64,000 nucleotides of DNA from Novipirellula herctigrandis (GCA_007859835.1 SJPJ01000001.1:6175632-6239631), one strand, 5' to 3'; positions 16,965 through 28,618 are shown, numbered from the stretch's first letter. Made by a program: numbers and translations. The notes: generated by a model not told the origin, from the letters alone.

Positions 16965-17414
16965 ATGAAATTTCACTTTCGATTCGCATCGATTCTCGAT
17001 CTTCGCCGCCGAGAGAGGGATGAAGCAGGAGGAATGGTTGGTGAAGCGAATGCGGCGATTGGGAAAGTAGAAGATCAAATTGAAGCGATCGAACAAGAGC
17101 GAAAGCAGCTTGCGATTGATGATGCTGAAAAACGTGTCGGCGATGTTTCGGTTGATCGATTGCTCGCTCGCGGACGTTATGACCTGCAACTGCAGGCGGA
17201 TATCCATGAGCTTCGTGAAACACGGTTGAAGCTAATCGAAGAACTCGAGCGGCGACAGCAGCGACTTCGCGATGCGGAAACGGAAGTGAAGAAATTTGAA
17301 AGAATGATGGAAATGGATTTGCATCATTTTCGAAATGAAATCAATCGTCGCGAACAAATTGAGATCGATGAAATGAACAATCGTCGTGATGCGGTTCGAG
17401 CGACAAAACACTAG
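16965..17414 (+). CDS. fliJ: flagellar export protein FliJ
   Basis: 149 residues, almost wholly a charged antiparallel coiled coil. The N-terminal MKFHFRFASILDLRRRERDEA is the usual FliJ start (F-x-F-x-x-x-L-x-x-R...E). It sits directly after fliI, 41 bases apart. FliJ is the central-stalk equivalent of the FliI ring and also escorts chaperones. Sequence identity is always low in this family, so size, the start motif and gene order carry the assignment. Confidence 0.88.
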   Translation: MKFHFRFASILDLRRRERDEAGGMVGEANAAIGKVEDQIEAIEQERKQLAIDDAEKRVGDVSVDRLLARGRYDLQLQADIHELRETRLKLIEELERRQQRLRDAETEVKKFERMMEMDLHHFRNEINRREQIEIDEMNNRRDAVRATKH

Positions 17415-17428
17415 CCCTGATTGATACC

Positions 17429-18082
17429 ATGTTAAACAAACTCACCTACGCTTTTGTCGCGTTTTGCGTCGCGACCGTTTTGACCGAGATGATTTTGCTT
17501 GGCTATTTCTTGGTCCAAGGTAGCTTTAATGGCGATACGCTGACCAAAATGGTTGCATTGATGAACGGTATCGATATTTCGGGAAACCGTTTGCAACAAA
17601 TTTTGAAACAAAGCGAAGACCGCGAGCAGCCTGACTTTGAAGAGATCCTTCAAGCAAGAAAAATGGAAAGCTTGGAGATGGATATGCGTCTCCGAAGTCA
17701 GAACGAATACCGTGATGACCTCAGTAAAATGCTAGCAGAATTGCGCGGTCAGAGAGATTTTTTCGATGAACGGCGAGAAGCGTTCAAAGAAAAATTAGAA
17801 AAAATGGAACAAGGAGCTCGCGACAAAGGAGTCCAAGAAGTGCAAAGAACCCTGCAATCTCTCGATGCAGTGCAGGCCAAGGACCAACTTTTGAGAATTT
17901 ATGAGGATGAAAGAGTTGATGAGGTCGTCAATATCATTCAAGCCATGCCAATCGAAAAACGAAAAGATATACTGGCGGAGTTTGTAACACCAACCGAAGC
18001 GGACAAACTCGCCGAGATCCTGCGCCGAATCGGCGAAGGGTATCCAACCACGTCTCTGATTAATCAGGCAGGCGGCGGCTAA
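17429..18082 (+). CDS. MotE-like flagellar protein
   Basis: 217 residues. One N-terminal transmembrane helix (about 5-30, LTYAFVAFCVATVLTEMILLGYFLV), a long coiled coil (about 75-140, DDLSKMLAELRGQRDFFDER), and a C-terminal MgtE-N-like domain (VDEVVNIIQAMPIEKRKDILAEFVTPTEADKLAEILRRI). This architecture is that of MotE, which acts as a MotB-associated structural factor in other bacteria. The location between fliJ and fliK is the common one for MotE genes. Cellular role here is inferred from architecture and position. Confidence 0.75.
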   Translation: MLNKLTYAFVAFCVATVLTEMILLGYFLVQGSFNGDTLTKMVALMNGIDISGNRLQQILKQSEDREQPDFEEILQARKMESLEMDMRLRSQNEYRDDLSKMLAELRGQRDFFDERREAFKEKLEKMEQGARDKGVQEVQRTLQSLDAVQAKDQLLRIYEDERVDEVVNIIQAMPIEKRKDILAEFVTPTEADKLAEILRRIGEGYPTTSLINQAGGG

Positions 18083-18153
18083 GGGTTTGCGATTGCTGGG
18101 GGGGCTCCCACTTTGCGATTCCAAAAGTTGCTTCGTAAAGGGAACAAGCAAAG

Positions 18154-19776
18154 ATGGGTGATACGCAAACAAATTCATATGCGACCAGTGCTGCGCAAAC
18201 AATCACCGAGGCTCGAAGTTCGCTGCGATCCTCGTATCAACGAGGTTTAGGACTTCAGTTTTCGGCCAGCGGAGGTTCCCAAGGAATTCTCGATGCCTTC
18301 GCGGATGTGTTTTCTCAAATGGCCTTGGCTAAACCGGTCGACGCAAAGCCAGAGAACCAAACCGAAGATCTCCTAACGGCATCGTCAGGCGAACCGGATC
18401 AGGAGGCTTCTGCGGCGGAAGAACACGACGAGACCTCCGAAGTAGAATCGAAATCCGAGGCGAACGCTGACGTTGCTTTGTTGGGGGCAATGGGCAAAGT
18501 CGAACAAGTCGATCCCCATAAAACCGGCGACGGCGAAACGGTTTCAGACGACAAGTCGATCTTGAAAGCGACATCGGAGGAATCGTCAGACCAATCCCAG
18601 AAGGAACGCTTGCCAGAGCAAATGAGCGAAATGGGGGATCAACTCGGTGATCCTTCAGCCGAAGCGGTTGTTCAGGAAAACGTTGACGAATCGTTGGTTT
18701 CCGACGAGAAACAGGTTGATTCGAAATCGGGTAAGGCGAAGCAGAATGTCGAAGTAAAGCCCGTGGTCCAAAATGAAGTGGTAGTCGAGAAAGCATCATC
18801 GGATGATTCGGCCGTCGAAAATCCACTTGGCAGTGTGGTGCAGTCGGTTGGGGAGGCGGAAGAAGGAACGGAAGATGATGGCAAGAAACGTCGCGGTAAC
18901 CGGCGAAACCGACGTGGTGTGATTGACCCAAACCAGAAAGTAGGTGCCGAACGTGCTGCCGATGCGGCGGCTTCGCAGCGTCGTGCGGCGGAACAGGCGG
19001 CCGATCAAGCGAACGTTTCCTCAACAACGCAGTCATCCGCTCCGACGGTTAATGCAAGTGAAATTTCTCGGCCACAATCGACGGTCGTGCCCCAAGCTGT
19101 CGCAGACCCCAACGCTGCCGCTGCCGCCGCAACTACTCGTGCTGTTAGCGCGGTGGCCTCGGCGACGGGAGCGACTTCCAATGCAACCGGGCGCTCGGAA
19201 AGGACTTCGGTTAACGCTGTAACGGGTGGATCAGAGGCGAATCGGGCGAATACCTCTACCAAAAAACAAGCGGGGCAAACCGAAAAGTCATCGAAGACCG
19301 ATTTGATCTCGCGAGCCAAGTTGATTCAGCGTGTCAGCAAAGCGTTTCAACACTTAGGCCCTAACGGCGGCCATGTCCGATTGAGGCTTGCGCCAGCAGA
19401 GCTTGGAACGGTACGTTTGGAAATGCATATCCAGCAACGAAAGATTCAAACTCGAGTGGTCGCAGAAACGGAAGCCGCAGCATCGGCGCTTCGCGAAAAT
19501 TTGCCCGAACTGCGCCAACGTCTTGAGTCGCAAGGGATGCAAATTGAAAAGATGAGTGTCGAGGTGGAATCGGAATCGCAAAACGGGAATCGTTCGTTCG
19601 GTGATCATTCGTCGAGCGGACAAGATGACGACGGCAGACAGTTTGATCGTCCCTGGCGACGGCCACCCGCGTCTTCGGAAAAAATGGATCGAGACACCAA
19701 ATCACAGGACCAAATTTCACCTGAGGGACTGCAAGGCTCGACCTCGCTGACAGGCGGAGTTGACGTCCGGTGGTAG
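18154..19776 (+). CDS. fliK: flagellar hook-length control protein FliK
   Basis: 540 residues. The first about 370 are low complexity, rich in Glu, Asp, Ser, Ala and Val, with one basic island (KKRRGNRRNRRG), as expected of the molecular ruler. The conserved Flg_hook domain lies at about 390-475: GGHVRLRLAPAELGTVRLEM, then VVAETEAAASALRENLPELRQRLESQG. The tail is Ser/Asp-rich. It measures the hook and switches export specificity. Its last 17 bases overlap an open frame that leads into flgD, but the real flgD start is later. Confidence 0.92.
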   Translation: MGDTQTNSYATSAAQTITEARSSLRSSYQRGLGLQFSASGGSQGILDAFADVFSQMALAKPVDAKPENQTEDLLTASSGEPDQEASAAEEHDETSEVESKSEANADVALLGAMGKVEQVDPHKTGDGETVSDDKSILKATSEESSDQSQKERLPEQMSEMGDQLGDPSAEAVVQENVDESLVSDEKQVDSKSGKAKQNVEVKPVVQNEVVVEKASSDDSAVENPLGSVVQSVGEAEEGTEDDGKKRRGNRRNRRGVIDPNQKVGAERAADAAASQRRAAEQAADQANVSSTTQSSAPTVNASEISRPQSTVVPQAVADPNAAAAAATTRAVSAVASATGATSNATGRSERTSVNAVTGGSEANRANTSTKKQAGQTEKSSKTDLISRAKLIQRVSKAFQHLGPNGGHVRLRLAPAELGTVRLEMHIQQRKIQTRVVAETEAAASALRENLPELRQRLESQGMQIEKMSVEVESESQNGNRSFGDHSSSGQDDDGRQFDRPWRRPPASSEKMDRDTKSQDQISPEGLQGSTSLTGGVDVRW

Positions 19777-19948
19777 CCAGACGGGAACGCTGCCTGTTTT
19801 TCGGGGGCTTGTTCCCGATTCGATCGGAATGCGGGAATGCGGGAAGGGACTCGAACTAAAAACTGCTCTCGCGTCTGGGCACGTTGGCGACGTACAACCG
19901 ATACGGATTTTTAACTGGCTTTCCTTGTCTTCGCGAAGGGCAACAACG

Positions 19949-20392
19949 ATGTCACAAATCGGACAAACGAGTACCGCAGATTTTACGTCTCAGCAGCAGG
20001 CTGCACAGGCAAGCTCGGACGATGCCTTCTCGGGAGTGGACATCGATAGTTTCATGAAACTATTGATCAGCGAGCTACAGAACCAAGACCCGCTGAATCC
20101 AACGGATAATAGTGAAATGATTCAGCAAATCGGTCAAATTCGTGAAATTGGCGCGACCGACCAACTCACGCAAACGCTCTCTTCGCTGTCATCGAGCCAG
20201 GAACTTGTGACCGCCAGTTCACTGATCGGTCGAAGCGTCACGGGGCTCGCTGATGATGCTAGCGACGTTGATGGGGTAGTTGATCGTATTACCGTAGAAA
20301 CTAACAGCGATAACAATGCCCGTTCTGTCAAAGTTCACGTGGGTGGAAAGACGATGGATATAGATAACATTCGTGAAATACTAACTGGGTAA
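19949..20392 (+). CDS. flgD: flagellar hook-cap/assembly protein FlgD
   Basis: 147 residues from the ATG at 19949, chosen over the open frame from 19760 because AAGGG precedes it and the protein begins in the normal way. The conserved core is FMKLLISELQNQDPLNPTDNSEMIQQIGQIREIG, the FlgD signature, followed by SSQELVTASSLIGRSVTG. It lacks the long C-terminal Tudor/Fn3 part of E. coli FlgD, so it is a short version. FlgD caps the growing hook and is needed for FlgE polymerisation, in line with flgE being next. Confidence 0.93.
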   Translation: MSQIGQTSTADFTSQQQAAQASSDDAFSGVDIDSFMKLLISELQNQDPLNPTDNSEMIQQIGQIREIGATDQLTQTLSSLSSSQELVTASSLIGRSVTGLADDASDVDGVVDRITVETNSDNNARSVKVHVGGKTMDIDNIREILTG

Positions 20393-20480
20393 ACTTTTAC
20401 GATTCCTTAGCTAGCATTCTTTTGCTTCGCTGAGCATCGATTTTTGGTTTATCCGCGATACGCTGACAGGACCAAAGTCG

Positions 20481-22919
20481 ATGGGACTAACCTCCGCACT
20501 GACCACCGCGCTAACTGGACTTTCTGCTGCGGAAACGCAGATTGACGTGATTGGTAACAACCTTGCCAACTCGCAAACGGTCGGTTTCAAATCCTCCGAC
20601 GCCGTCTTCGCGACTCAGTTCCTGCAAACACTTTCGCTTGGTGGTGGTCCGACGGCGGACAACGGTGGGACGAATCCTCGGCAAATTGGGCTGGGTGTGC
20701 AAGTGGCAGAGATCGCTGCCAACCACAACCAAGGGACAATCGAGATTAGCAGTAGCGCGTCGGACTTGGCGATCCAAGGCGACGGCTTCTTCATTGTCGA
20801 AGGTGCTTCGAGCGAACGTCTCTATACGCGAAACGGGATTTTCAGACTCAACAGCAACGCGGAACTTGTCAATTCAACGGGCCAGCGACTCTTGGGTTAC
20901 GGAATTGACGAACAATTTCGATTGCAGGAATCGGACCTAGTGCCGTTGACGGTTCCACTGGGAACCGAAAGCGTTGCCAAGGCGACGGAGAACGTGACTT
21001 TTGAAGGTGGATTGACGCCGGAGGGTGACATCGCCGATGCGGGACAGATCGTTCAAAGTCTCCGGCTTGGCAACGATAAGGTACCCCGGCCCGATGCAAC
21101 CGGTGTTTCCATTAGTAGCGCACCGTTATCCGACCATACGAATATCACGGTTAATAATACGGGTGTCGGAACGCTTGCCGCGGGGACTTACCGGTATCGC
21201 GTGGCCCTGGTCGATTCCAATGGGAACGAAGCGGCGCCAAGCGGCGCGGTGACGGCAACCGTCGCAGCCAACGGACGGATCGAGCTTGGTAATCTTCCGC
21301 TTGATCCCGATGGTGGTGATTACCCGACGGTGAACGTTTACCGAACAGCCGTCAATGGCAACGACTTTTTCATGCTTGGTTCGGCTACGGCGGGTACAAG
21401 TTTTGTTGATGACGGTGCGACGGCTCTCTCGGCAAATGCACTCGACACCGACACGTTGACCGGTAACTACACGTACATGATCACTTACCACAGCAATGGT
21501 GAATCGGAATCTCGCCCGAGCGTATTGATCGGACCACAAAACATCGTCGCTGGACGTGTCTCGCTTTCTGATTTCCCGACACCACCGATCCCGGCGGTTG
21601 GTGATGGTTATCCAAGCTACGATGAAATCCGTGTTTACCGCAACTTGTCGAACGACCAGAACAACTTCTACTTGGTGGATACGGTTGCACCCGGTGATAC
21701 GTTTACCGACGGTAAAACAGACGCGGAAATCGCAGATCTAACAACGACCGGTAATCAACTGCTTGATATGGACGGCCCCCAAGTTAACGCCAGTACGCTA
21801 TTGACGGACGTGCTCAAACGTGACGGGCTTACTTATTCAAATGCGTTTGAACTCGGCACGCTCAGCTACTCAGGTCGCAAAGGTGGCAGGGCACTGGGAA
21901 CAAAAGAATTCGAAATTACTGACACCAGTACGATGCAAGACTTTATTGACTTCATTGAAACATCGTCGGGAATTCAAACGGTTCAAGTGGATGGTCAGAA
22001 TCCAATTCCGCAATCCCAAAATAACTTGCCTGGCCAATCCGGAGAAATTTCTCCAGGTGGCTATATCCAGGATGGAGCAATTCGTTTTGTTAGCAACAAT
22101 GGCGAGGCGAATGCACTGACCATTGACCTATCCGCTTTCCGAATCGAAACGGCATCGGGGAATGTTACAACGCCAAACCTTGGCTTTGGGACGATCCAAG
22201 AAGCGGTAGGGCAAAGTGCGGTGAGTGACTTCGTCGTCTACGATTCGCTCGGCGTTCCCATCAATGTTCGCATGACTGCGACGTTGGAAAGTCGCACCGA
22301 TGAGCAGACCGTTTATCGCTGGTATGCCGATAGTCCCGAAAATCAATCGGTCAACGGAACGAACATTGCCGTTGGAACGGGGTTGGTTCAATTCGATGGG
22401 AACGGCAACTTTATCGCCACGACCAATGATCAAGTTGCGATCAATCGTAATGGCATCCCTAGTGTTTCGCCGCTGCAGTTCACCGTCGACTTCGGCAAAG
22501 TATCGGGTTTGGCAACGCAAGAAGCCACGCTTGCAGCGACCCAACAAGATGGTAGTGAACCAGGGGTGTTGAATAGCTTTGTTGTTGGTGAAGACGGCAC
22601 GATGCGAGGCGTATTCAGTAACGGGATCTCACGTGACCTTGGAAAGCTGCAATTGGCTCGATTCGCCAACCCCGTCGGTCTGGAATCACGTGGATTAAAC
22701 GTCTATGCCCAAGGCGTCAATACGGGGCTTCCCGTGATGGGTGGTCCGGGTGAGAATGGCATTGGTAGCGTGATTGGTGGTGCTTTAGAGTTGAGCAACA
22801 CCGACATCGGCAAAGACTTGATTGAGTTGGTGTTGGCCAGTACCCAATACCGAGGGAATAGCCGAGTGATCACAACAAGCCAGCAATTGCTTGACGAGCT
22901 ATTGAACCTACGACGATAG
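20481..22919 (+). CDS. flgE: flagellar hook protein FlgE with inserted beta-sandwich repeats
   Basis: 812 residues, about twice the length of enteric FlgE. The N-terminal rod/hook signature (ALTGLSAAETQIDVIGNNLANSQTVGFKSSD), the D1 motif (ASDLAIQGDGFFIVEG) and the C-terminal helix (GGALELSNTDIGKDLIELV then QYRGNSRVITTSQQLLDELLNL) are all present, so it is a full hook subunit. Two related modules of about 80-90 residues are inserted at about 232-310 and 326-416, each with a G-x-Y-x-Y strand, a VYRxxxNxxNxFxxx turn and an acidic final strand. They probably project from the hook surface. Confidence 0.93.
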   Translation: MGLTSALTTALTGLSAAETQIDVIGNNLANSQTVGFKSSDAVFATQFLQTLSLGGGPTADNGGTNPRQIGLGVQVAEIAANHNQGTIEISSSASDLAIQGDGFFIVEGASSERLYTRNGIFRLNSNAELVNSTGQRLLGYGIDEQFRLQESDLVPLTVPLGTESVAKATENVTFEGGLTPEGDIADAGQIVQSLRLGNDKVPRPDATGVSISSAPLSDHTNITVNNTGVGTLAAGTYRYRVALVDSNGNEAAPSGAVTATVAANGRIELGNLPLDPDGGDYPTVNVYRTAVNGNDFFMLGSATAGTSFVDDGATALSANALDTDTLTGNYTYMITYHSNGESESRPSVLIGPQNIVAGRVSLSDFPTPPIPAVGDGYPSYDEIRVYRNLSNDQNNFYLVDTVAPGDTFTDGKTDAEIADLTTTGNQLLDMDGPQVNASTLLTDVLKRDGLTYSNAFELGTLSYSGRKGGRALGTKEFEITDTSTMQDFIDFIETSSGIQTVQVDGQNPIPQSQNNLPGQSGEISPGGYIQDGAIRFVSNNGEANALTIDLSAFRIETASGNVTTPNLGFGTIQEAVGQSAVSDFVVYDSLGVPINVRMTATLESRTDEQTVYRWYADSPENQSVNGTNIAVGTGLVQFDGNGNFIATTNDQVAINRNGIPSVSPLQFTVDFGKVSGLATQEATLAATQQDGSEPGVLNSFVVGEDGTMRGVFSNGISRDLGKLQLARFANPVGLESRGLNVYAQGVNTGLPVMGGPGENGIGSVIGGALELSNTDIGKDLIELVLASTQYRGNSRVITTSQQLLDELLNLRR

Positions 22920-22949
22920 AGTCGTCATTCAGGTTCTTAGACGAATTCC

Positions 22950-22978
22950 GCGTCTGAGTTACGGCGCGTCTGAGTTAC
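22950..22978. repeat. 13-bp direct repeat between flgE and atpC
   Basis: GCGTCTGAGTTAC occurs twice, at 22950-22962 and 22966-22978, the second copy covering the atpC stop codon. The convergent gap of 55 bases holds no clear bidirectional terminator. Confidence 0.6.
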
Positions 22979-23361
22979 CGGGACGCTCGCAGTTGCCCGC
23001 GAGCTCGGCGGATTGCCGTTTCTTTGAGTTCGGCTTGTTCAGGCGTCACCGAAGGCATTTCGAATGCCTTTTCGAGCGAGGCTTGTGCTTCCTCGCTGTC
23101 GAGCAAATCGACGGGGACTGCTCGCGACGTGACGACATTGACGACGTCTTTTTCTACCTGTGCAAAACCACCGTCGATGAAATAGCGTTCGGGTCCCGCC
23201 GCGGTTTGTAGACGTAACGTTCCAAAACCGAGTCGGCCGATGAATGGCGCACGGCCATTCAATACGCCTAGCTCACCATCATACATTGGTAGCACCACCG
23301 AATCCGCTTCGCGGTCAAATTCGGTTCGTTCAGGGGTGACGACAACACAACGAATCGACAT
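22975..23361 (-). CDS. atpC: ATP synthase F1 subunit epsilon
   Basis: 128 residues. The N-terminal beta sandwich carries the expected VVTPERTEFDREADSVVLPMYDGELGVL and GRAPFIGRLGFGTLRL. The C-terminal helical part is present but short (AQASLEKAFEMPSVTPEQAE then TAIRRARGQLRASR). It couples the gamma stalk to the c-ring and can inhibit ATP hydrolysis. It lies 3 bases after atpD as the last gene of the ATP synthase operon. Confidence 0.93.
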   Translation of the reverse strand: MSIRCVVVTPERTEFDREADSVVLPMYDGELGVLNGRAPFIGRLGFGTLRLQTAAGPERYFIDGGFAQVEKDVVNVVTSRAVPVDLLDSEEAQASLEKAFEMPSVTPEQAELKETAIRRARGQLRASR

Positions 23362-23364
23362 GAG

Positions 23365-24897
<1,533 letters not shown>

Positions 24898-24922
24898 TCA
24901 GCAACTTCCGCTACGTTGTTTT

Positions 24923-25807
24923 CTATCCTTCGAGGGCCTCGACGCCACCGATGATTTCCATGATCTCGCCGGTGATTTGACTTTGTCTGGCTCGGTTGTA
25001 AGTCATTGAAAGTTGCTTGATCATATCGCCCGCGTTCTCGGTTGCTCCCTTCATCGCAATCATCCGAGCAACTTGCTCGCTCACCGCCGCGTCAAGGAAG
25101 CACTTGAACAATCGCACCTTGAAACTGGTCGGCACGACCTCCTCCAAAATGCTCTCGGCCGATGGCAGGAATTCGTATTCGGCATTCACGCCGGATTGCT
25201 CTTCCTCTTCGCTATCCATATCGAGCGAACCGAGTGGCAACAAAGTTTCAACGATTGCTTGTTGGCGACTGGTGCTGATGAATCTCGTGTAGACCACATC
25301 AAGTCGATCAAGCTCGCCAGTAATATACATCGACAAGTACTTGTCAGCGATCTTTTCGACTTCTGCAAAAGCCGGTTGGTCTTCAAAGTTCAAATAGGCA
25401 TCGGCCGTCTTGATTCTGCGAAATTTCAATCCATTCAAACCACGTTTGCCGCTGACGTCGACGGGACAATCTTCGACGGTTTCGCGAAGTTGACGGATGG
25501 CCGGCACGGCAGTACGAAGAATGTTTCCGTTGTAGCCGCCGCACAAGCCGCGGTTGCTGCTCAGAACCAAGACTCGCGCATGTTCGGTCACTTCGCGTTT
25601 CTCTAGTAACGGATGCTTCACATCCAAACCGGCGGCGGCCAACCGACTGACAATCTTGGTGATTTGATTTGTATAGGCCGTTGCCGCATGCGCACGATCC
25701 ATCGATTTCTTGTACCGCGCCGTCGCGATCAATTCCATCGTTCGCGTGATCTTGCGAATGTTGCGAATGGATTTGCGTCGTTTATCGAGTGCTCGTGCGT
25801 TGGCCAT
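24923..25807 (-). CDS. atpG: ATP synthase F1 subunit gamma
   Basis: 294 residues. Conserved N-terminal helix (RALDKRRKSIRNIRKITRTMELIATARY), central SSNRGLCGGYNGNI and C-terminal helix (ATENAGDMIKQLSMTYNRARQSQITGEIMEIIGG) are all clear. It is the rotating central stalk. It is separated from atpA by an inserted DUF4870 gene instead of following it directly. Confidence 0.96.
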   Translation of the reverse strand: MANARALDKRRKSIRNIRKITRTMELIATARYKKSMDRAHAATAYTNQITKIVSRLAAAGLDVKHPLLEKREVTEHARVLVLSSNRGLCGGYNGNILRTAVPAIRQLRETVEDCPVDVSGKRGLNGLKFRRIKTADAYLNFEDQPAFAEVEKIADKYLSMYITGELDRLDVVYTRFISTSRQQAIVETLLPLGSLDMDSEEEEQSGVNAEYEFLPSAESILEEVVPTSFKVRLFKCFLDAAVSEQVARMIAMKGATENAGDMIKQLSMTYNRARQSQITGEIMEIIGGVEALEG

Positions 25808-25848
25808 AAAATTCTAAACAGGCGGTTATAGCTTTTCTGAAACGGGAT

Positions 25849-26262
25849 TCATTGAAACAGGCGAATGTTATACGGGTACTCGTAGGCATTGCCATCTCGG
25901 ACCGAAAGTGCGGCAATCACTCCAAAGACAATTTGCAAAATCAAGGGCGCGAAAACGATTGGAAACAATGTCCCGCAGCTTAGCAGTGTGATCGCTACAC
26001 AAATCGCACCGAGAATCAGCAAGGTGATTTGGAAATTCAGAGCTTCTTTCGCTTGTGACTCCACAAAAGGTGATTTGTCTTTGTACATCAAATAGAGGAT
26101 TAACGGTCCGACGAAGCCAACCAAGCCACCAAGCACGATGCCGACACACCCGCTCAGGTGTGCGATCAAAGCGAGATTGCGGTCATCTTGGTTTGGCGAA
26201 TAATGATCGGGTACGTCGTTGTCTATCTGCTGCGGTTCGGGTGGCGAAAAAGGGTTGGACAT
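25849..26262 (-). CDS. DUF4870-family membrane protein inside the ATP synthase operon
   Basis: 137 residues from ATG 26262, chosen because GAGG lies 7 bases upstream. A Pro/Gln/Asp N-terminus (SNPFSPPEPQQIDNDVPDH) is followed by the DUF4870 pattern: ALIAHLSGCVGIVLGGLVGFVGPLILYLMY, then SPFVESQAKEALNFQITLLI and a third hydrophobic segment before AALSVRDGNAYEYPYNIRLF. Three or four membrane helices are predicted. Family function is unknown. It sits between atpA and atpG in the same direction with short gaps (about 40-50 bases), so it should be cotranscribed with the F1 genes. Confidence 0.85.
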   Translation of the reverse strand: MSNPFSPPEPQQIDNDVPDHYSPNQDDRNLALIAHLSGCVGIVLGGLVGFVGPLILYLMYKDKSPFVESQAKEALNFQITLLILGAICVAITLLSCGTLFPIVFAPLILQIVFGVIAALSVRDGNAYEYPYNIRLFQ

Positions 26263-26312
26263 CTGGAATCCTCGCTTGATTGGCCACTTGGGTTTCAAAC
26301 AGGTTAAGTTCG

Positions 26313-27830
26313 CTACGCTTCGACCGGCTTATAACCGGCTTTGAATTCCTTAATCACGGCAACGATCTTTTCAGCAATCTCGTCAGTCAAGTCTTTCTTG
26401 TCATCCAATTCTGCAAGCAGTTGGCTGTGCTTGTCTTTGGCATATTGCAAAAAGTCTTTTTCCCATTGTGGGACCGATTTGATTGGCACATCATCAAGGT
26501 GTCCGCGTGTACCAGCGTATAAGCTAAGTACTTGCTCGGAGACCGCCATCGGTTGATATTGCGGTTGTTTCAGCAATTCCACCATTCGGTATCCACGGTC
26601 AAGTTGGGCCTGGGTGGCCGAATCCAGGTCCGTACCAAGCTGGGCAAACGCTTCTAAGGCACGAAACGCAGCCAAGTCGAGGCGCAAACCACCGGCAACT
26701 TTTTTCATCGCCTTGATTTGAGCCGCACCGCCCACTCGCGATACCGAGATTCCCGCATTCATGGCCGGACGAATCCCAGCAAAGAATAAGTCGGGTTGGA
26801 GGTAAATTTGTCCATCGGTAATCGAAATTACATTCGTGGGAATGTAAGCGGAAACTTCCCCTTCAAGTGTTTCGATGATCGGCAAACTGGTGATCGATCC
26901 GCCGCCGAGTTCCTCCGACAATTTGGCCGAACGTTCGAGCAACCGGCTATGGCAATAGAAAACGTCCCCGGGGTAGGCTTCGCGGCCTGGTGGGCGACGC
27001 ATCAACAAACTCATTTGGCGATAGGCCGTAGCTTGCTTACTTAAGTCATCGTAAACAATCAGTGCGTGGCCACCGTTGAACATGAAGTGTTCGGCCATCG
27101 CGGTTCCGGCATACGGTGCGATGTACTGAAGCGGAGCCGGTGCACTGGCTCCTGATGCGATCACGCAGGTGTATTCCATCGCGCCTTTTTGCGTCAATAC
27201 TTCGACGATGCTGGCGACCGCTGAGTCCTTTTGGCCCACAGCGATGTAGAAGCATTTAACGCCTGTGCCTTTTTGGTTGATGATGGCATCGATTGCGATT
27301 GCGGTCTTACCGGTTTTTCGGTCACCAATGATCAATTCGCGTTGACCACGTCCGATCGGTGTCATTGCGTCAATCGCTTTGACGCCCGTTTGCATCGGCT
27401 CGGTGACCGGTTGTCGTTCGGCTACACCCGTTGCGATAATTTCCACGGGTCGAGTGATGTCGGTTTGAACGGGCCCTTTGCCGTCGAGTGGGTTGCCCAG
27501 CGGATCGAGCACACGCCCCATTACCGCGTCGCCTGCGGGAACACTCAACAGGGTTCCGAGTGCTTTGACTTCGTCACCTTCTTGGATCGACAGGTAGTCG
27601 CCCAAAATGATGACCCCGACCGAGTTCTCTTCAAGGTTGAAAGCCAACCCGATCGCGCCGTTGGGGAATTCAACCATCTCCCCGGCCATGACTCCGGAAA
27701 GTCCATAGACACGTGCGATCCCGTCACCGACTTCCAACACGGTGCCGACTTCACGAACGTCAATCTTACTGTCAAATTGATCGATCTCTTGTTGCAAGAC
27801 CGATGCGATCTCGTCGCTGCTAAATTTCAT
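26313..27830 (-). CDS. atpA: ATP synthase F1 subunit alpha
   Basis: 505 residues. N-terminal delta-contact helix ([18 protein letters not shown]), non-catalytic P-loop [18 protein letters not shown], then [34 protein letters not shown] and the C-terminal [18 protein letters not shown] are all canonical. Non-catalytic nucleotide-binding subunit of the F1 hexamer. Confidence 0.97.
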   Translation of the reverse strand: MKFSSDEIASVLQQEIDQFDSKIDVREVGTVLEVGDGIARVYGLSGVMAGEMVEFPNGAIGLAFNLEENSVGVIILGDYLSIQEGDEVKALGTLLSVPAGDAVMGRVLDPLGNPLDGKGPVQTDITRPVEIIATGVAERQPVTEPMQTGVKAIDAMTPIGRGQRELIIGDRKTGKTAIAIDAIINQKGTGVKCFYIAVGQKDSAVASIVEVLTQKGAMEYTCVIASGASAPAPLQYIAPYAGTAMAEHFMFNGGHALIVYDDLSKQATAYRQMSLLMRRPPGREAYPGDVFYCHSRLLERSAKLSEELGGGSITSLPIIETLEGEVSAYIPTNVISITDGQIYLQPDLFFAGIRPAMNAGISVSRVGGAAQIKAMKKVAGGLRLDLAAFRALEAFAQLGTDLDSATQAQLDRGYRMVELLKQPQYQPMAVSEQVLSLYAGTRGHLDDVPIKSVPQWEKDFLQYAKDKHSQLLAELDDKKDLTDEIAEKIVAVIKEFKAGYKPVEA

Positions 27831-27916
27831 GGGTAACGCTAATCGATTGATAGGGGCGTTGAAATGGTTTGGTAAAAGGGTGGCAACGTCGCACCACCAT
27901 GACTGCTGCTTTGCTT

Positions 27917-28543
27917 TTAATTTTCGTTCAAAAACGTCTCGAACCGTTTCATCAACTGGCTCGAGAAACCTTCGCGAGCCTTACGGCCCATTTGATCCAA
28001 TCGGTTCGACACACTGCCATCGAACACGGTGTCGCCGACACGAATGACCATGCCGCCGACCAAATCGGGGTCCACCGATTCTTCCAAACGAACCGCTTTG
28101 CCGAGTACCGAGGATAACCGCTCGGATACTTGCCCTCGCAAATTTTCATCTAGCGGAACGGCCGATGTTACTTTCGCGACAACTCGCCCAATCGATTCGT
28201 CAAGCAACTTCTCCGCCGCGACGCGTACGGCCGAGATATAGCCGAGTCGATCACGATCGGCCATCACTTTCAAGAACTTGACCAACACCGGGTGAAACTC
28301 TTCACCGAAAATCCGGTCCAGGACTCGAACTTTCTCTGTCGGTTTCACTCGCGGTGACGCAAAGGCGGTCGCTAGCGGCTCGCTTTGCGAAATGTATTCG
28401 TCGACCATTCGGCCTAACTGCTCCACGACCACTTCGGCGACGCCCTGACTGCTGGCCGCTCCGATTAGTGCTCGCGCGTAAGTCCTGCCCAATTGCTCGG
28501 CTCCGGTATCAAGAACCGTGTCGTGTTTTGGGGCTTCGCTCAT
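27917..28543 (-). CDS. atpH: ATP synthase F1 subunit delta
   Basis: 208 residues, slightly longer than the usual 180 because of an N-terminal extension. The OSCP/delta signature begins at [15 protein letters not shown]. The C-terminal region contains [11 protein letters not shown]-like sequence ([23 protein letters not shown]) and [21 protein letters not shown], diagnostic of the family. It clamps the peripheral stalk to the top of F1. Confidence 0.95.
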   Translation of the reverse strand: MSEAPKHDTVLDTGAEQLGRTYARALIGAASSQGVAEVVVEQLGRMVDEYISQSEPLATAFASPRVKPTEKVRVLDRIFGEEFHPVLVKFLKVMADRDRLGYISAVRVAAEKLLDESIGRVVAKVTSAVPLDENLRGQVSERLSSVLGKAVRLEESVDPDLVGGMVIRVGDTVFDGSVSNRLDQMGRKAREGFSSQLMKRFETFLNEN

Positions 28544-28618
28544 GGGGCGCTCTGGCGTTTCAAATAACGCATCGATGAAATGGTGATGGAATCGGGAAAG
28601 TTTTGACTGAAAAGGCTA

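Noticed and set aside
18329-19036. 235-codon minus-strand frame opposite fliK
   Set aside because: It is the complement of the low-complexity FliK N-terminus and is Arg/Pro/His-rich.
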